From: Gammaproteobacteria bacterium
GTDB lineage: Bacteria; Pseudomonadota; Gammaproteobacteria; Pseudomonadales; Pseudohongiellaceae
Reading direction: 5' to 3'
Assembly: GCA_024639905.1 (NCBI GenBank)
Contig: JAHEGE010000001.1
Span: forward strand, 186,001-250,000
Length of the DNA stretch: 64,000 nt
A program made the position numbers and the translations under genes. The notes below the pieces were generated by a model. That model saw nothing but the letters and a program-made list of their open reading frames with translations, ran no database searches and was not told where the DNA came from. This document shows positions 50,890-59,478 of the stretch, piece after piece; positions within the stretch are counted from its first letter, which is position 1; the number at the start of each line of letters is the position of its first letter.

Positions 50890-51692
50890 TGGCGACTGCA
50901 CTCACCCTAAACACACGCGATTACTCAGCCGGAGCTGCGGCGAGCGGCGAAACACTGTTGGTGCTACACGGCTTGTTCGGCAGCCAAGGCAATTGGGGCG
51001 TTCACAATAAGGCTTTTGCAGAGACGTTCAACGTCATCGGCGTGGACCTGCGCAACCATGGCGACTCTCCGCACGCGCCGGAGCTCGACTATCAATCGAT
51101 GGCGGAAGACGTGCGCCTGCTGATCGAGTCCCGCGGCCTCGCGCCATGCACCGTGCTCGGCCATTCGATGGGCGGCAAGGTGGCGATGCAGTTGGCGCTT
51201 AGCTATCCCGACTTGGTCAAGCGCTTGGTGGTAGTGGATATCGCGCCGGTGGCGTATGAGAGCATGGGGCCTGGGCACCACCGAGTGATCGAAGGCATGC
51301 AGAGCTTGGATTTAGCGACCGCGACGACCCGGGCCGCAGCCGAGGCGCATTTGGCGCAGCACATCGAAGACGAGGCGACGCTGAAGTTTATTATGACGAG
51401 CCTGACCCGAGCGACTGAAGGCGGCCTGCGCTGGAAACTCAATGTTGCGGCGATTAAAGCGCAGTACGATCGTCTGCGCGAAAAGCCGGTGGGCGACACG
51501 CCATTCGATAAGCCCGTGCTGTTCGTCAAGGGCAGCGAATCGGGCTATATTGGCGCGGAACACGAGGCAGAAATTCTCGAATTATTCCCGCAGGCGGCAG
51601 TGAAAATTGTGATGGAGGCGGGGCACTGGGTGCACGCCGATAAGCCACAGGCTTTTCAAAAGATTGTGTTCGATTTTCTCGACAGTGAATAG
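50889..51692 (+). CDS. ybfF: Alpha/beta hydrolase, YbfF-type esterase
   Basis: 267 residues. LLVLHGLFGSQGNWGVHNKA (oxyanion region), GVDLRNHGDSPHAP, nucleophile elbow TVLGHSMGGKVAMQLAL, VVDIAPVAY, acid in PVLFVKGSESGYI and His in EAGHWVHADKP. This is the YbfF type of acyl-ester hydrolase (thioesterase or esterase). It overlaps the bcp stop by one nucleotide and is followed by pdxJ after 18 nt. Confidence 0.92.
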   Translation: MATALTLNTRDYSAGAAASGETLLVLHGLFGSQGNWGVHNKAFAETFNVIGVDLRNHGDSPHAPELDYQSMAEDVRLLIESRGLAPCTVLGHSMGGKVAMQLALSYPDLVKRLVVVDIAPVAYESMGPGHHRVIEGMQSLDLATATTRAAAEAHLAQHIEDEATLKFIMTSLTRATEGGLRWKLNVAAIKAQYDRLREKPVGDTPFDKPVLFVKGSESGYIGAEHEAEILELFPQAAVKIVMEAGHWVHADKPQAFQKIVFDFLDSE

Positions 51693-51710
51693 TTAAGAGT
51701 TAGGCAAAAA

Positions 51711-52445
51711 ATGACAGTCCTTAGTGTAAATGTGAACAAAATCGCCTTGCTGCGTAACTCACGCGGACGAGATTTTCCGAGCGTCATCGACTTTTCCAAG
51801 CGCGTGATCGGTCTCGGCGTGACTGGCATTACCGTGCATCCGCGACCCGACGAGCGGCACGTGACGCGTCGTGATATTCGCGAGCTCACGGCTTTCCTCG
51901 CCGACTACCCAGGTGTCGAATTTAACATCGAAGGCTATCCTAGCGACGAATTTCTCGAGCTGGTGTTAAACGCAAAACCCGATCAGTGCACGCTCGTGCC
52001 GGATGCGCCGAATCAGCTGACCTCCGATCACGGCTGGGATGTCGCGGGCAATCAAGCGCTGCTCTCTGACGTGCTCAAGCGGCTGCGAGACGGCGGCATT
52101 CGCTCCAGCCTTTTTCTCGATCCCGATCCTGCGTTGGTTGAGCAGGTGCCGAGCGTTGGCGCCGATCGAATCGAGCTTTATACCGAAGCCTACGCGCAGG
52201 CGTTCGGCACGGCGGAGCAAGACTCGGTGCTGGCAAAGTATCGCGCTGCCGCCGCCCGCGCCACTGAGCTCGGGCTGGGCCTCAACGCCGGCCACGACCT
52301 CGACCTCGATAACCTCGCTACATTTCTCACGATACCGAATATGCTCGAGGTCTCCATCGGTCACGCGCTGGTGGTGGAGTCGCTGCTCGCAGGCGTAGAC
52401 ACGGTGGTCGAGCGTTATTTGGCGCTCTGCGCAGGGGCTGCTTAG
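51711..52445 (+). CDS. pdxJ: Pyridoxine 5'-phosphate synthase
   Basis: Condenses 1-deoxyxylulose-5-P with 3-amino-2-oxopropyl phosphate in DXP-dependent vitamin B6 synthesis. 244 residues of TIM barrel: LSVNVNKIALLRNSRGRDFP, GVTGITVHPRPDERHVTRRD, VEFNIEGYPSDEF, QCTLVPDAPNQLTSDHGWD, SLFLDPD, IELYTEAYAQAFG, GLGLNAGHDLDLDNL and EVSIGHALVVESLLAGVD. With pdxH at 58761 it is the second B6 gene of the window. Only 3 nt separate its stop from the MFS start. Confidence 0.98.
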   Translation: MTVLSVNVNKIALLRNSRGRDFPSVIDFSKRVIGLGVTGITVHPRPDERHVTRRDIRELTAFLADYPGVEFNIEGYPSDEFLELVLNAKPDQCTLVPDAPNQLTSDHGWDVAGNQALLSDVLKRLRDGGIRSSLFLDPDPALVEQVPSVGADRIELYTEAYAQAFGTAEQDSVLAKYRAAAARATELGLGLNAGHDLDLDNLATFLTIPNMLEVSIGHALVVESLLAGVDTVVERYLALCAGAA

Positions 52446-52448
52446 CAC

Positions 52449-53723
52449 TTGCTAAATTCAGGTCACTTATCCTCTCAAGAATCTAAGCTTTACTACGGCT
52501 ATTACATCATCCTAGCCGGCTTCATCACCCAATTCGTCTCGGTGGGTATGGCGAACTATGTCGTGGGCGCCTTCATGATTCCCATGACCGAGGAGTTTGG
52601 CTGGACGCGCGCGGAGTTCTCCGCCTCGCGCTCGATCGGGCAGATGGTGATGGCGTTTACCGGCTTTTTAATCGGCGCGCAGATAGATAAATACGGTGGA
52701 AGACGCTTCATATTGATTGGCGGTGCGATTCTCGTTGCAGCGCTTCTTGGCTTGAGTCAGGTGCAGAGTCTGACTCATTGGTTGCTGCTTAACGGCCTTG
52801 CGCTTACAGCGGGTGCCGCCATGATTGGCAACCTGGTGGTTAACGTGACACTCGGCAAGTGGTTTGTTGAGCGCCGCGGCCGCGCTGTTGCCTTGGCAGG
52901 CATGGGAATATCGTTGTCTGGCATCGTCTTGCCGGTGCTCGCGACCTACTGGGTCGACCTTTACGGTTGGCGCACGTCGTGGCAATTGCTTGCCTTGGGC
53001 GCAGGCATAATGACACTGCCGATGGCCTTCGTCGTGCGGCGCGCGCCCGAGGACTTCGGTTGGTATCCAGACGGCATTTCTCCCGACCAAGTTTCGGCGG
53101 GGCAGGGCGCTGCGGCAAGCGCCGATTTTGCCAACTCGATGACTCGCGCACAGGCGATGCGCACCTCGACGTTTTACACGCTCGTTCTTGCCTTCGGCCT
53201 CTTTCAGATTTCGATTACCGTGATGCTCCTGCAGACCATTCCGTTGATGACAGACGCAGGCTATTCACGTTTTGTCGCCTCGAGCATGATTTCCCTTGCC
53301 TCGGTTCCCGCCTTTTTGAGCAAACCGGTCTGGGGTATGTTGATCGATCGATACAGCCCGAAAAAGCTCGCAGCCATTGGCGCTGCGCTTACCGGCAGCG
53401 CGGTGCTGGTTATCGTGTACAGCACCTCGAACACGTTGGATGCGTGGGTGTACACGGGCTTTATTATGATGGGGTTCGGCTGGGGTGGCCTGCTGCCGCT
53501 TCAGGAAGTTATTTGGGCGACAACATTTGGCCGTCGCTACCTCGGCTCGGTGCGCTCAACCGCATTACCCTTCGTGCTAGGCATGGCGGCACTGGGTCCT
53601 GTGTTGGTCGCCAGCTATTACGACCGCGTAGGCAATTACGACCTCGCGCTCGCCCTCATAGCGCTGTGTAATCTGGGTTCGGCAATCTTGCTGGTTCGCA
53701 TTAAGGACCGGCTGCCTAGGTAA
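52449..53723 (+). CDS. MFS transporter, oxalate/formate or monocarboxylate type
   Basis: 424 residues, about 12 helices. KLYYGYYIILAGFITQFVSV, MIPMTEEFGWTRAEFSASRS and the loop IGAQIDKYGGRRFILIG resemble the MCT/OFA group of carboxylate carriers. The start is probably a TTG at 52449, 3 nt after pdxJ; the next Met lies after the first helix, so a later start would lose it. Substrate unknown; a link to B6 metabolism is not shown. Confidence 0.82.
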   Translation: MLNSGHLSSQESKLYYGYYIILAGFITQFVSVGMANYVVGAFMIPMTEEFGWTRAEFSASRSIGQMVMAFTGFLIGAQIDKYGGRRFILIGGAILVAALLGLSQVQSLTHWLLLNGLALTAGAAMIGNLVVNVTLGKWFVERRGRAVALAGMGISLSGIVLPVLATYWVDLYGWRTSWQLLALGAGIMTLPMAFVVRRAPEDFGWYPDGISPDQVSAGQGAAASADFANSMTRAQAMRTSTFYTLVLAFGLFQISITVMLLQTIPLMTDAGYSRFVASSMISLASVPAFLSKPVWGMLIDRYSPKKLAAIGAALTGSAVLVIVYSTSNTLDAWVYTGFIMMGFGWGGLLPLQEVIWATTFGRRYLGSVRSTALPFVLGMAALGPVLVASYYDRVGNYDLALALIALCNLGSAILLVRIKDRLPR

Positions 53724-53755
53724 CCAGATCGGGCGCTACTCTCCTCATGTCGCGT

Positions 53756-54415
53756 TTAGAGAGCGAGCGCCGTCATGAGCACCGGCCACACATTATCGAG
53801 AATCATCGACTGTGCCTCGGCTTTGGGGTGAATACCGTCGGCCTGCATCAGCTCGGGCTGTTGCGGAATACCGTCGACCAAGAAAGGTATTAGGGAGAGG
53901 CCATATTGGTCGGTGAGCTCAGCATACTGCTCAAAAAACGGTACCGTGTAACGCGGGCCGTAATTGGGCGGAATCTGCATGCCAGCGAGGATTACCTCGG
54001 CGCCGGCGTCAAGCGAGAGCGTAATCATCGCGGTGAGGTTTTCGCGCATGAGAGACAGGGGGAGGCCGCGTAGGCCGTCGTTGCCGCCTAGCTCGATAAG
54101 CACATGGCTTGGCTGATAGCTGCGCAGTAGGCTTGGCAGGCGCGCACGCCCTCCTGTCGTCGTCTCGCCGCTGACGCTGGCGTTGATCACCTCAACAGCC
54201 ATTCCTTCGTCCTTAAGCCGCTCATCCAGCAGGGTTACCCAGCCTTCGTCTTCGCCTATGCCGTAGGCGGCGCTGAGGCTGTCGCCGAAGACTAGCAGGC
54301 GGGTCGCATCAAGCGCTTCTTCTGCGAACGCGGGGGGGCAGAGCAGTGCGATCAGGAGAGAGAGGCTTGGCAAGTGTAAAGGCTGTCTACATTTGGGAAA
54401 TATCATTAAATTCAT
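53756..54415 (-). CDS. tesA: Arylesterase / acyl-CoA thioesterase I (SGNH hydrolase)
   Basis: Periplasmic GDSL/SGNH hydrolase acting on acyl esters and thioesters. 219 residues from the ATG at 54415, with a signal peptide (LPSLSLLIALLCPPAFAEEA). Block I TRLLVFGDSLSAAYGIGEDE (catalytic Ser), block II NASVSGETT, block III ELGGNDGLRG and block V MQADGIHPKAEAQ (Asp and His). The upstream extension to 54826 overlaps ybbA and has no similarity. Divergent from ybbA, as in E. coli. Confidence 0.95.
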   Translation of the reverse strand: MNLMIFPKCRQPLHLPSLSLLIALLCPPAFAEEALDATRLLVFGDSLSAAYGIGEDEGWVTLLDERLKDEGMAVEVINASVSGETTTGGRARLPSLLRSYQPSHVLIELGGNDGLRGLPLSLMRENLTAMITLSLDAGAEVILAGMQIPPNYGPRYTVPFFEQYAELTDQYGLSLIPFLVDGIPQQPELMQADGIHPKAEAQSMILDNVWPVLMTALAL

Positions 54416-54484
54416 CGTGATAGTGAGTTTCAGGTCTGCCGCTAACGCCGCGAGCGGCAGCGTAAGTGAGGCACGTTGGCTGCT

Positions 54485-54490
54485 AGTATA
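54485..54490 (-). promoter_or_regulatory. Candidate -10 of the tesA promoter
   Basis: On the minus strand, TATACT at 54490-54485 is a near-consensus -10, about 70 nt upstream of the tesA ATG. No matching -35 is seen at 17 bp, so the assignment rests on the -10 alone. Confidence 0.35.
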
Positions 54491-54611
54491 GCGAACCGAG
54501 CCCCGATGTTGAGCGTTATTAGTTGTTACTAACAGTAATGTCTCTCGTGTTCTTGAGAGGGCCTCGTTACACTGCCCCACAACGTAACTGACAGCAGGGA
54601 AGTAAAGAAGA

Positions 54612-55325
54612 ATGATTGAGATTCGCAAGCTCACCAAAAGCGTGCCGACCAGCGAGGGCACGTTAACAATCCTCAACGCTGTCAGTCTAGCAATCGCCGA
54701 ATCGGAAACGGTGGCCATTGTCGGCGCCTCGGGTTCTGGCAAGTCGACGCTGCTCGGATTGATGGCGGGCCTCGATGCCGCGACTAGCGGAGATGTGTTG
54801 CTTGGCGGGCATAGCCTCGCTGCCATGGATGAAGAGCAGCGTGCGGTGTTGCGCGGCCAGATCGTCGGCTTCGTTTTTCAATCCTTTCAGTTGCTACCCA
54901 GTCTTACCGCACTCGAAAATGTGATGCTGCCGATTGAACTGAAAGGCGATGACCAGGCTCGTGAAAAAGCGCTGTCGCTGCTCGAGCGTGTAGGTTTGGG
55001 TGAGCGCGTGACGCATTACCCTAATCAGCTCTCCGGCGGCGAGCAGCAGCGAGTGGCCATTGCGCGTGCATTTGCGACCGAGGCGAAAATTTTGTTCGCC
55101 GACGAGCCCACTGGCAACCTCGATACGGCGACCGGCTCCAAAATTATTGAATTGATTTTCGATCTCAACAAAGAGTTTGCGACGACGCTTGTATTGGTCA
55201 CCCACGACGAACGCCTCGCGCAGCGCTGCGGGCGCATCGTGCGTCTCATTGCAGGCGAGATCGAGAGCGACACCGGTGCAAAGCTCACTTCGCGCGACGA
55301 CGCGGTGGAGAATGCGAGTGTCTAG
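54612..55325 (+). CDS. ybbA: ABC transporter ATPase YbbA
   Basis: 237-residue ATPase of the LolD/MacB-like group. Walker A VGASGSGKSTLLG, Q-loop VFQSFQLLPSLTALENVMLP, signature LSGGEQQRVAIARAF, Walker B ILFADEPTGNLD and H-loop LVLVTHDERLAQRC. Pairs with YbbP downstream (14-nt overlap). The ybbA-ybbP/tesA divergent block is conserved in proteobacteria, and the system is thought to handle envelope lipid-type substrates, but its cargo is not established. Confidence 0.95.
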   Translation: MIEIRKLTKSVPTSEGTLTILNAVSLAIAESETVAIVGASGSGKSTLLGLMAGLDAATSGDVLLGGHSLAAMDEEQRAVLRGQIVGFVFQSFQLLPSLTALENVMLPIELKGDDQAREKALSLLERVGLGERVTHYPNQLSGGEQQRVAIARAFATEAKILFADEPTGNLDTATGSKIIELIFDLNKEFATTLVLVTHDERLAQRCGRIVRLIAGEIESDTGAKLTSRDDAVENASV

Positions 55326-58056
55326 CGTGCTAGGGCAAGGCGAAAGCAGCGAGTCCGCGCTCGCGTTGGATGATGGCAGTAAAAGTGTGGGTACTCTGCT
55401 GGGGTTAGCCTCGCGGCTGTTGTGGCGCGATTGGCGTAGTGGCGAGCTTCGACTGCTCTTCCTTGCGCTCGTGATGGCGGTGACTTCGGTGAGTGGCATC
55501 GCGCTATTTACCGACAGGCTTGAAAAAGCCTTGCTACTCGAGTCAGCGAATATGCTGGCTGCCGACCGCGTGCTGAGCAGCGGCCGAGTTTTACCTGAAG
55601 ATATTTTCATGGAAGCGCAGTCCCAAGGACTGCGCACGGCGCGCACACTGTCGTTTACGTCGATGGCCTTCTCGGACGCGGGCAATATGTTGGTGAGTGC
55701 CAAGGCCGTGAGCGACACCTATCCGCTGCGCGGTGAGATGATCGTTGCGGATGCGCCGTTTATTAGGGGCGCGCCTATCGCCAGCGGGCCTCAGCCTGGC
55801 GAGGCCTGGCTCGAATCGCGAGCGCTGCCTGCTTTGGGTATAGAAGTGGGCGACACGGTGTACGTGGGCGAGGCTGACTTTACAGTCAGCAAAATTATCA
55901 TCGCCGAACCGGACCGTTCCGGTGGCGGCATGCTAGACAATGCCGGCCCGCGTTTAATGATTCACATGGACGACGTGGAGAAGACCAACGTCGTGCAACT
56001 CGGCAGCCGCGTGAGTTACCGGTTCTTATTCGCGACCGATGAGATGCCTTTACTGGATACATTCGAGGCATGGGTGGGCGAGACTTTCGAGGGAGAGTAT
56101 CGCCTGCGAGACGTGCGCGACGAAAGCCAAGAGGTGAGCGAGGCGTTGAATCGCGCCGAGTCATTCCTGCTGCTCGGGTCGCTCTTCGCTGTGCTGCTGG
56201 CGGGCGTGGCTATCGCGCTGACGGCTAAGCGTTACTCCGAGCGCCACTACGATTACGTGGCAATCCTCAAAACCTTCGGCTGTACTTCGCGGCAGATCGG
56301 CTTTATTTATCTGTGCATTCAAGCACTGCTGGCGGTGGTCGCGATCGGGGTCGGAAGTCTGCTCGGTTGGGCTGTGCATCATGTCATTCTGCGTGCGCTG
56401 CAGGCGGTCATCACGGTCGATTTGCCTGCTGCCGGTTTCGAGCCGTTTGTGGTGGGTGCGCTTACAGCGGTTATCTGCCTTCTGTCTTTTGCATTGCCAC
56501 CGCTGCTTGCTCTGCGCGAGACGCCGCCACTGCGGGTACTGCGTAAAGACATCAGTCAGCAAACTATCGGTGACAGCGTCCCCTATATATTCGGTGTTGG
56601 CGGCACTATTGGCTTGGTGCTGTGGTACAGCCAAGATTTTGTGCTCACTGCGGTGCTGGTGGTTGCCGTGGCAAGTATCGGCCTCTTACTGTCTGGAATG
56701 TCCTACGCGCTATTGCGCTCTAGCAGCGCGGTAGGCATGCGCGCGGGCAGTGCATGGAAACTGGCGATGAGTGCGGCGCGCCGACGTCGCAAGCAAAACG
56801 TCCTGCAGGTGATGGTGTTCTCTATCACCATCATGTCTCTGCTTATTTTGGGCTTGCTTCGCAGCGACCTCATCTCCGATTGGCAGGCGCAGTTGCCCGA
56901 AGGCACGCCCAATCATTTCATGATGAACATCTCGCAGCCTCAGATCGACGGTATCGAATCGTTTTTCGAAGAGAACGGTGTACAAGGCAATGCGTTCTAT
57001 CCGCTGATTAGTGCGCGCGTGACTAAGATCAATGGTGCGGAACCTGATCCGCAGGATGATCTTGATACCGATGCGGAACGCGGCACTTTGGCCGGCGGCG
57101 CGCAAAGCGATGACGAGGATGAGGAGCAAACCAAAGGCGCGGCGCGAGTCGGTCTTGGTATCGGTTACGGGCAGGGCGATGCCGCCGATAGCCAAACAGC
57201 AGAGGCGTCCAGCGACAATGCAGAGGAGGCTGATGAGGGCGCGGTGCGCGGCCGCCTGAGCAGGCGTCAAGTGACTTGGGCGCAAGATCTGCCAGCCGAC
57301 AATCGCGTGACTGGTGGCGAGTGGTGGAGTGAGGCGGCGGCGCCCGGATTCGTGTCGATTGAAGAAGACTACGCAGACTGGCTCGATATTGAGTTGGGCG
57401 ATATTGTCGAATTCGAGATCAACGCCCAAACGGTAAGCGCGGAAGTGAACAGTTTTCGCAGTGTGCGCTGGGACAATATGCAGCCGAATTTTTTCATCAT
57501 TTTCTCGCCGGGCACGATCGATCACCTCGGTGCGACCTTCCTCTCGACGGCATTGATGGAGAGTGAGCAGAAGGTGTTGCTCAACGAGCTGGTGAAGCGG
57601 TTCCCCACAATCGTTGTTATCGAGATCGATGCGCTGATCGAACAAATTCAAAATATCATCGCTCAGGTCACCTCAGCGATAGAGCTGATTTCGGTGCTGG
57701 TATTGGTTTGCGGGGCACTGGTTTTGTTGGCCTGTGTGAATGCCACTTTGGATGAACGCTTTTATGAGAATGCGATTCTGCGCACGCTCGGTGCGGGCAA
57801 GAAGCTGATTATGACCAGCCTATTGATCGAATTTGCGAGCATTGGCCTCATGGCGGGTTTAGTAGCGACGCTGGGTGCAGAGGCAAGTTTGTACTATCTG
57901 CAAGAGCAGGTCTTCGAGCAGGAATTTAATCTGCACTATTGGGTGTGGGTGGCCGGACCGTTAGCGGGCATGCTAATCATCGCCGGGCTTGGCGTTAACT
58001 CGACGCGCGGCGTGGTGAGTATCAGCCCGTTGAATGTGCTGAGGCGCTTGAATTAG
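55312..58056 (+). CDS. ybbP: ABC transporter permease YbbP with acidic insertion
   Basis: 914 residues from the ATG at 55312; E. coli YbbP is 804. N-terminal helix LRLLFLALVMAVTSVSGIAL, a large periplasmic domain, then FtsX-like blocks of helices (SLFAVLLAGVAIALTAKRYS, CIQALLAVVAIGVGSLLGWA, GVGGTIGLVLWYSQDFVLTA), a second periplasmic domain and C-terminal FtsX helices (LISVLVLVCGALVLLACVNA, GAGKKLIMTSLLIEFASIGL). The second periplasmic domain holds a ~75-residue insertion (~577-653) rich in Asp, Glu, Gln and Gly (DDEDEEQTKGAARVGLG, SDNAEEADEGAVRGR). Overlaps ybbA by 14 nt. Next gene follows after 46 nt. Confidence 0.94.
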   Translation: MRVSSVLGQGESSESALALDDGSKSVGTLLGLASRLLWRDWRSGELRLLFLALVMAVTSVSGIALFTDRLEKALLLESANMLAADRVLSSGRVLPEDIFMEAQSQGLRTARTLSFTSMAFSDAGNMLVSAKAVSDTYPLRGEMIVADAPFIRGAPIASGPQPGEAWLESRALPALGIEVGDTVYVGEADFTVSKIIIAEPDRSGGGMLDNAGPRLMIHMDDVEKTNVVQLGSRVSYRFLFATDEMPLLDTFEAWVGETFEGEYRLRDVRDESQEVSEALNRAESFLLLGSLFAVLLAGVAIALTAKRYSERHYDYVAILKTFGCTSRQIGFIYLCIQALLAVVAIGVGSLLGWAVHHVILRALQAVITVDLPAAGFEPFVVGALTAVICLLSFALPPLLALRETPPLRVLRKDISQQTIGDSVPYIFGVGGTIGLVLWYSQDFVLTAVLVVAVASIGLLLSGMSYALLRSSSAVGMRAGSAWKLAMSAARRRRKQNVLQVMVFSITIMSLLILGLLRSDLISDWQAQLPEGTPNHFMMNISQPQIDGIESFFEENGVQGNAFYPLISARVTKINGAEPDPQDDLDTDAERGTLAGGAQSDDEDEEQTKGAARVGLGIGYGQGDAADSQTAEASSDNAEEADEGAVRGRLSRRQVTWAQDLPADNRVTGGEWWSEAAAPGFVSIEEDYADWLDIELGDIVEFEINAQTVSAEVNSFRSVRWDNMQPNFFIIFSPGTIDHLGATFLSTALMESEQKVLLNELVKRFPTIVVIEIDALIEQIQNIIAQVTSAIELISVLVLVCGALVLLACVNATLDERFYENAILRTLGAGKKLIMTSLLIEFASIGLMAGLVATLGAEASLYYLQEQVFEQEFNLHYWVWVAGPLAGMLIIAGLGVNSTRGVVSISPLNVLRRLN

Positions 58057-58102
58057 AGTGAGCTCGTACTCATCTCTAACACGGACAAGACAGGAGGCTG
58101 AC

Positions 58103-58711
58103 GTGAAAAGAATAGGTTTGAAGGCGCTAGTGGGTTTGATCGGCGCATGGGCGATGGCCCTACAGGCGCTGCCGCTGGATTCGGTTACCGCGCGCGAGTG
58201 TGTGCGTGGCGATTGCCAGAATGGTCAAGGCACGCTCGAGTTGAAAACAGAGTTTGGCAAAGGCTTTTACCGTGGAGAATTTCTCGGCGGGGAATTCCAC
58301 GGTAAAGGCCGCTTGGAAATTCCTGTCTCCTTCTTGGAGAAGTCTATTTATGTGGGCGATTGGGATGAAGGTATTCGCAGCGGTCGTGGCACCTACTGGA
58401 ATGGTGATGGCAAGCTCTACATCGGTGAATGGCGCGACGACAAACGCAACGGACACGGCTCTTACTTTTTTGGGTTGCCGCGCTGGGAAGAGAACAAGCA
58501 CACAGAATATTGGCTGAGCGAAAACACCGAGAACTACTCTGGAAATTTCGTCAATGACCATTACCAAGGCGAGGGCACTTACCGCTGGCCCGACGGCCAG
58601 CGCTATGAAGGCCGCTTTTTCGCGAGCAAGAAGCATGGCCCGGGGACGTTTTTCTACACCACAGGCACCCGTCGCAATCAGGTTTGGGAATACGGCAAAT
58701 TCATAATGTAG
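58103..58711 (+). CDS. Exported MORN-repeat protein
   Basis: 202 residues. The start is the GTG at 58103 with a near-perfect AGGAGG 5 nt upstream; a GTG at 58058 gives 15 more residues but lacks a Shine-Dalgarno and spoils the signal peptide (KALVGLIGAWAMALQALPLD). About five MORN units follow: FYRGEFLGGEFHGKGRLEIP, YVGDWDEGIRSGRGTYWNGD, LYIGEWRDDKRNGHGSYFF, YSGNFVNDHYQGEGTYRWPD and RYEGRFFASKKHGPGTFFY. MORN repeats bind lipids or proteins in other systems; the role here is unknown. Two Cys in ARECVRGDCQNG may form a disulfide. Confidence 0.85.
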   Translation: MKRIGLKALVGLIGAWAMALQALPLDSVTARECVRGDCQNGQGTLELKTEFGKGFYRGEFLGGEFHGKGRLEIPVSFLEKSIYVGDWDEGIRSGRGTYWNGDGKLYIGEWRDDKRNGHGSYFFGLPRWEENKHTEYWLSENTENYSGNFVNDHYQGEGTYRWPDGQRYEGRFFASKKHGPGTFFYTTGTRRNQVWEYGKFIM

Positions 58712-58760
58712 TCATTGGCCCCTTGGGGCTTTAGCTGAATACGATAGCAGGGTTTTAGGA

Positions 58761-59396
58761 ATGGATTTACATGATATGCGACGCGAATACTTGATGGGCG
58801 AGCTTCGCCGCAAGGATTTGCACGACGATCCCCACGAGCAGTTTGCGCTGTGGATGAAGCAAGCCTTCGATATGGAAGTCGTCGACCCGCCGGCGATGGT
58901 TGTCGCGACGGTAGATGCAGCTGGCGTGCCAAGCCAGCGCATCGTCTTGCTCAAGCATTTCGATAGCCAAGGTTTCATTTTTTACACCAGCTACTCAAGC
59001 CACAAGGGCAGTGACTTAGATGCTAATCCCAATATCAGCCTGCATTTCCCCTGGCATGCGGTAGAGCGTCAGATAAGGATTACGGGTACGGCTGAGAGGC
59101 TGAGCCGAGAAGAGTCGCAGCGCTATTTTCACAGCCGGCCACGCGGTAGTCAGCTCGCCGCGGCCGTGTCGCCGCAAAGCAGCGTTGTCGACTCACGGGA
59201 AGCCCTCGAAACGGCTTTCGCTGAGCTAGATGCCCAAACCGCTGACAGCGAAGTGCCATTCCCAGAGACGTGGGGCGGCTACCGTGTTCGAGCATCACAG
59301 ATGGAATTCTGGCAAGGCGGCGCCAACCGGCTCCACAATCGCTTCAGATACACGCACACCCAAAACGCCTGGCAAATCGACCGTCTAGCACCATAA
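58761..59396 (+). CDS. pdxH: Pyridoxamine 5'-phosphate oxidase
   Basis: FMN oxidase making pyridoxal 5'-phosphate from PNP/PMP, the last step of B6 synthesis and salvage. 211 residues, normal length. MRREYLMGELRRKDLHDDPH, AMVVATVDAAGVPSQRIVLL (FMN/PLP site), FYTSYSSHKGSDLDANPNIS, LHFPWHAVERQIRITG, SRPRGSQLAAAVSPQS, ETWGGYRVRASQMEFWQGGA and the C-terminal RLHNRFRYT with WQIDRLAP. The stop is followed after 1 nt by the perfect inverted repeat. Confidence 0.98.
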   Translation: MDLHDMRREYLMGELRRKDLHDDPHEQFALWMKQAFDMEVVDPPAMVVATVDAAGVPSQRIVLLKHFDSQGFIFYTSYSSHKGSDLDANPNISLHFPWHAVERQIRITGTAERLSREESQRYFHSRPRGSQLAAAVSPQSSVVDSREALETAFAELDAQTADSEVPFPETWGGYRVRASQMEFWQGGANRLHNRFRYTHTQNAWQIDRLAP

Positions 59397-59397
59397 A

Positions 59398-59478
59398 CCC
59401 GGGGTCAGGTCTTTCATCGATGCATTTTTCCCACGGAACTGGCAGGAAAAATGCATCGATGAAAGACCTGACCCCGGG
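59398..59478. repeat. Perfect inverted repeat, 33-bp arms, filling the pdxH/PFK convergent gap
   Basis: Left arm 59398-59430 starts CCCGGGGTCAGGTCTTTCAT; right arm 59446-59478 is its exact reverse complement; the loop is 15 nt. It is the full palindromic form of the element found at 22978 and 36525. Left end is 1 nt after the pdxH TAA; right end abuts the PFK stop (59479-59481) directly. It could act as a two-way terminator or as an mRNA 3'-end stabiliser. Confidence 0.96.

Noticed and set aside
56710-57651. 313-residue minus-strand ORF inside ybbP
   Set aside because: Antisense to a clear permease; the protein has no family motif.
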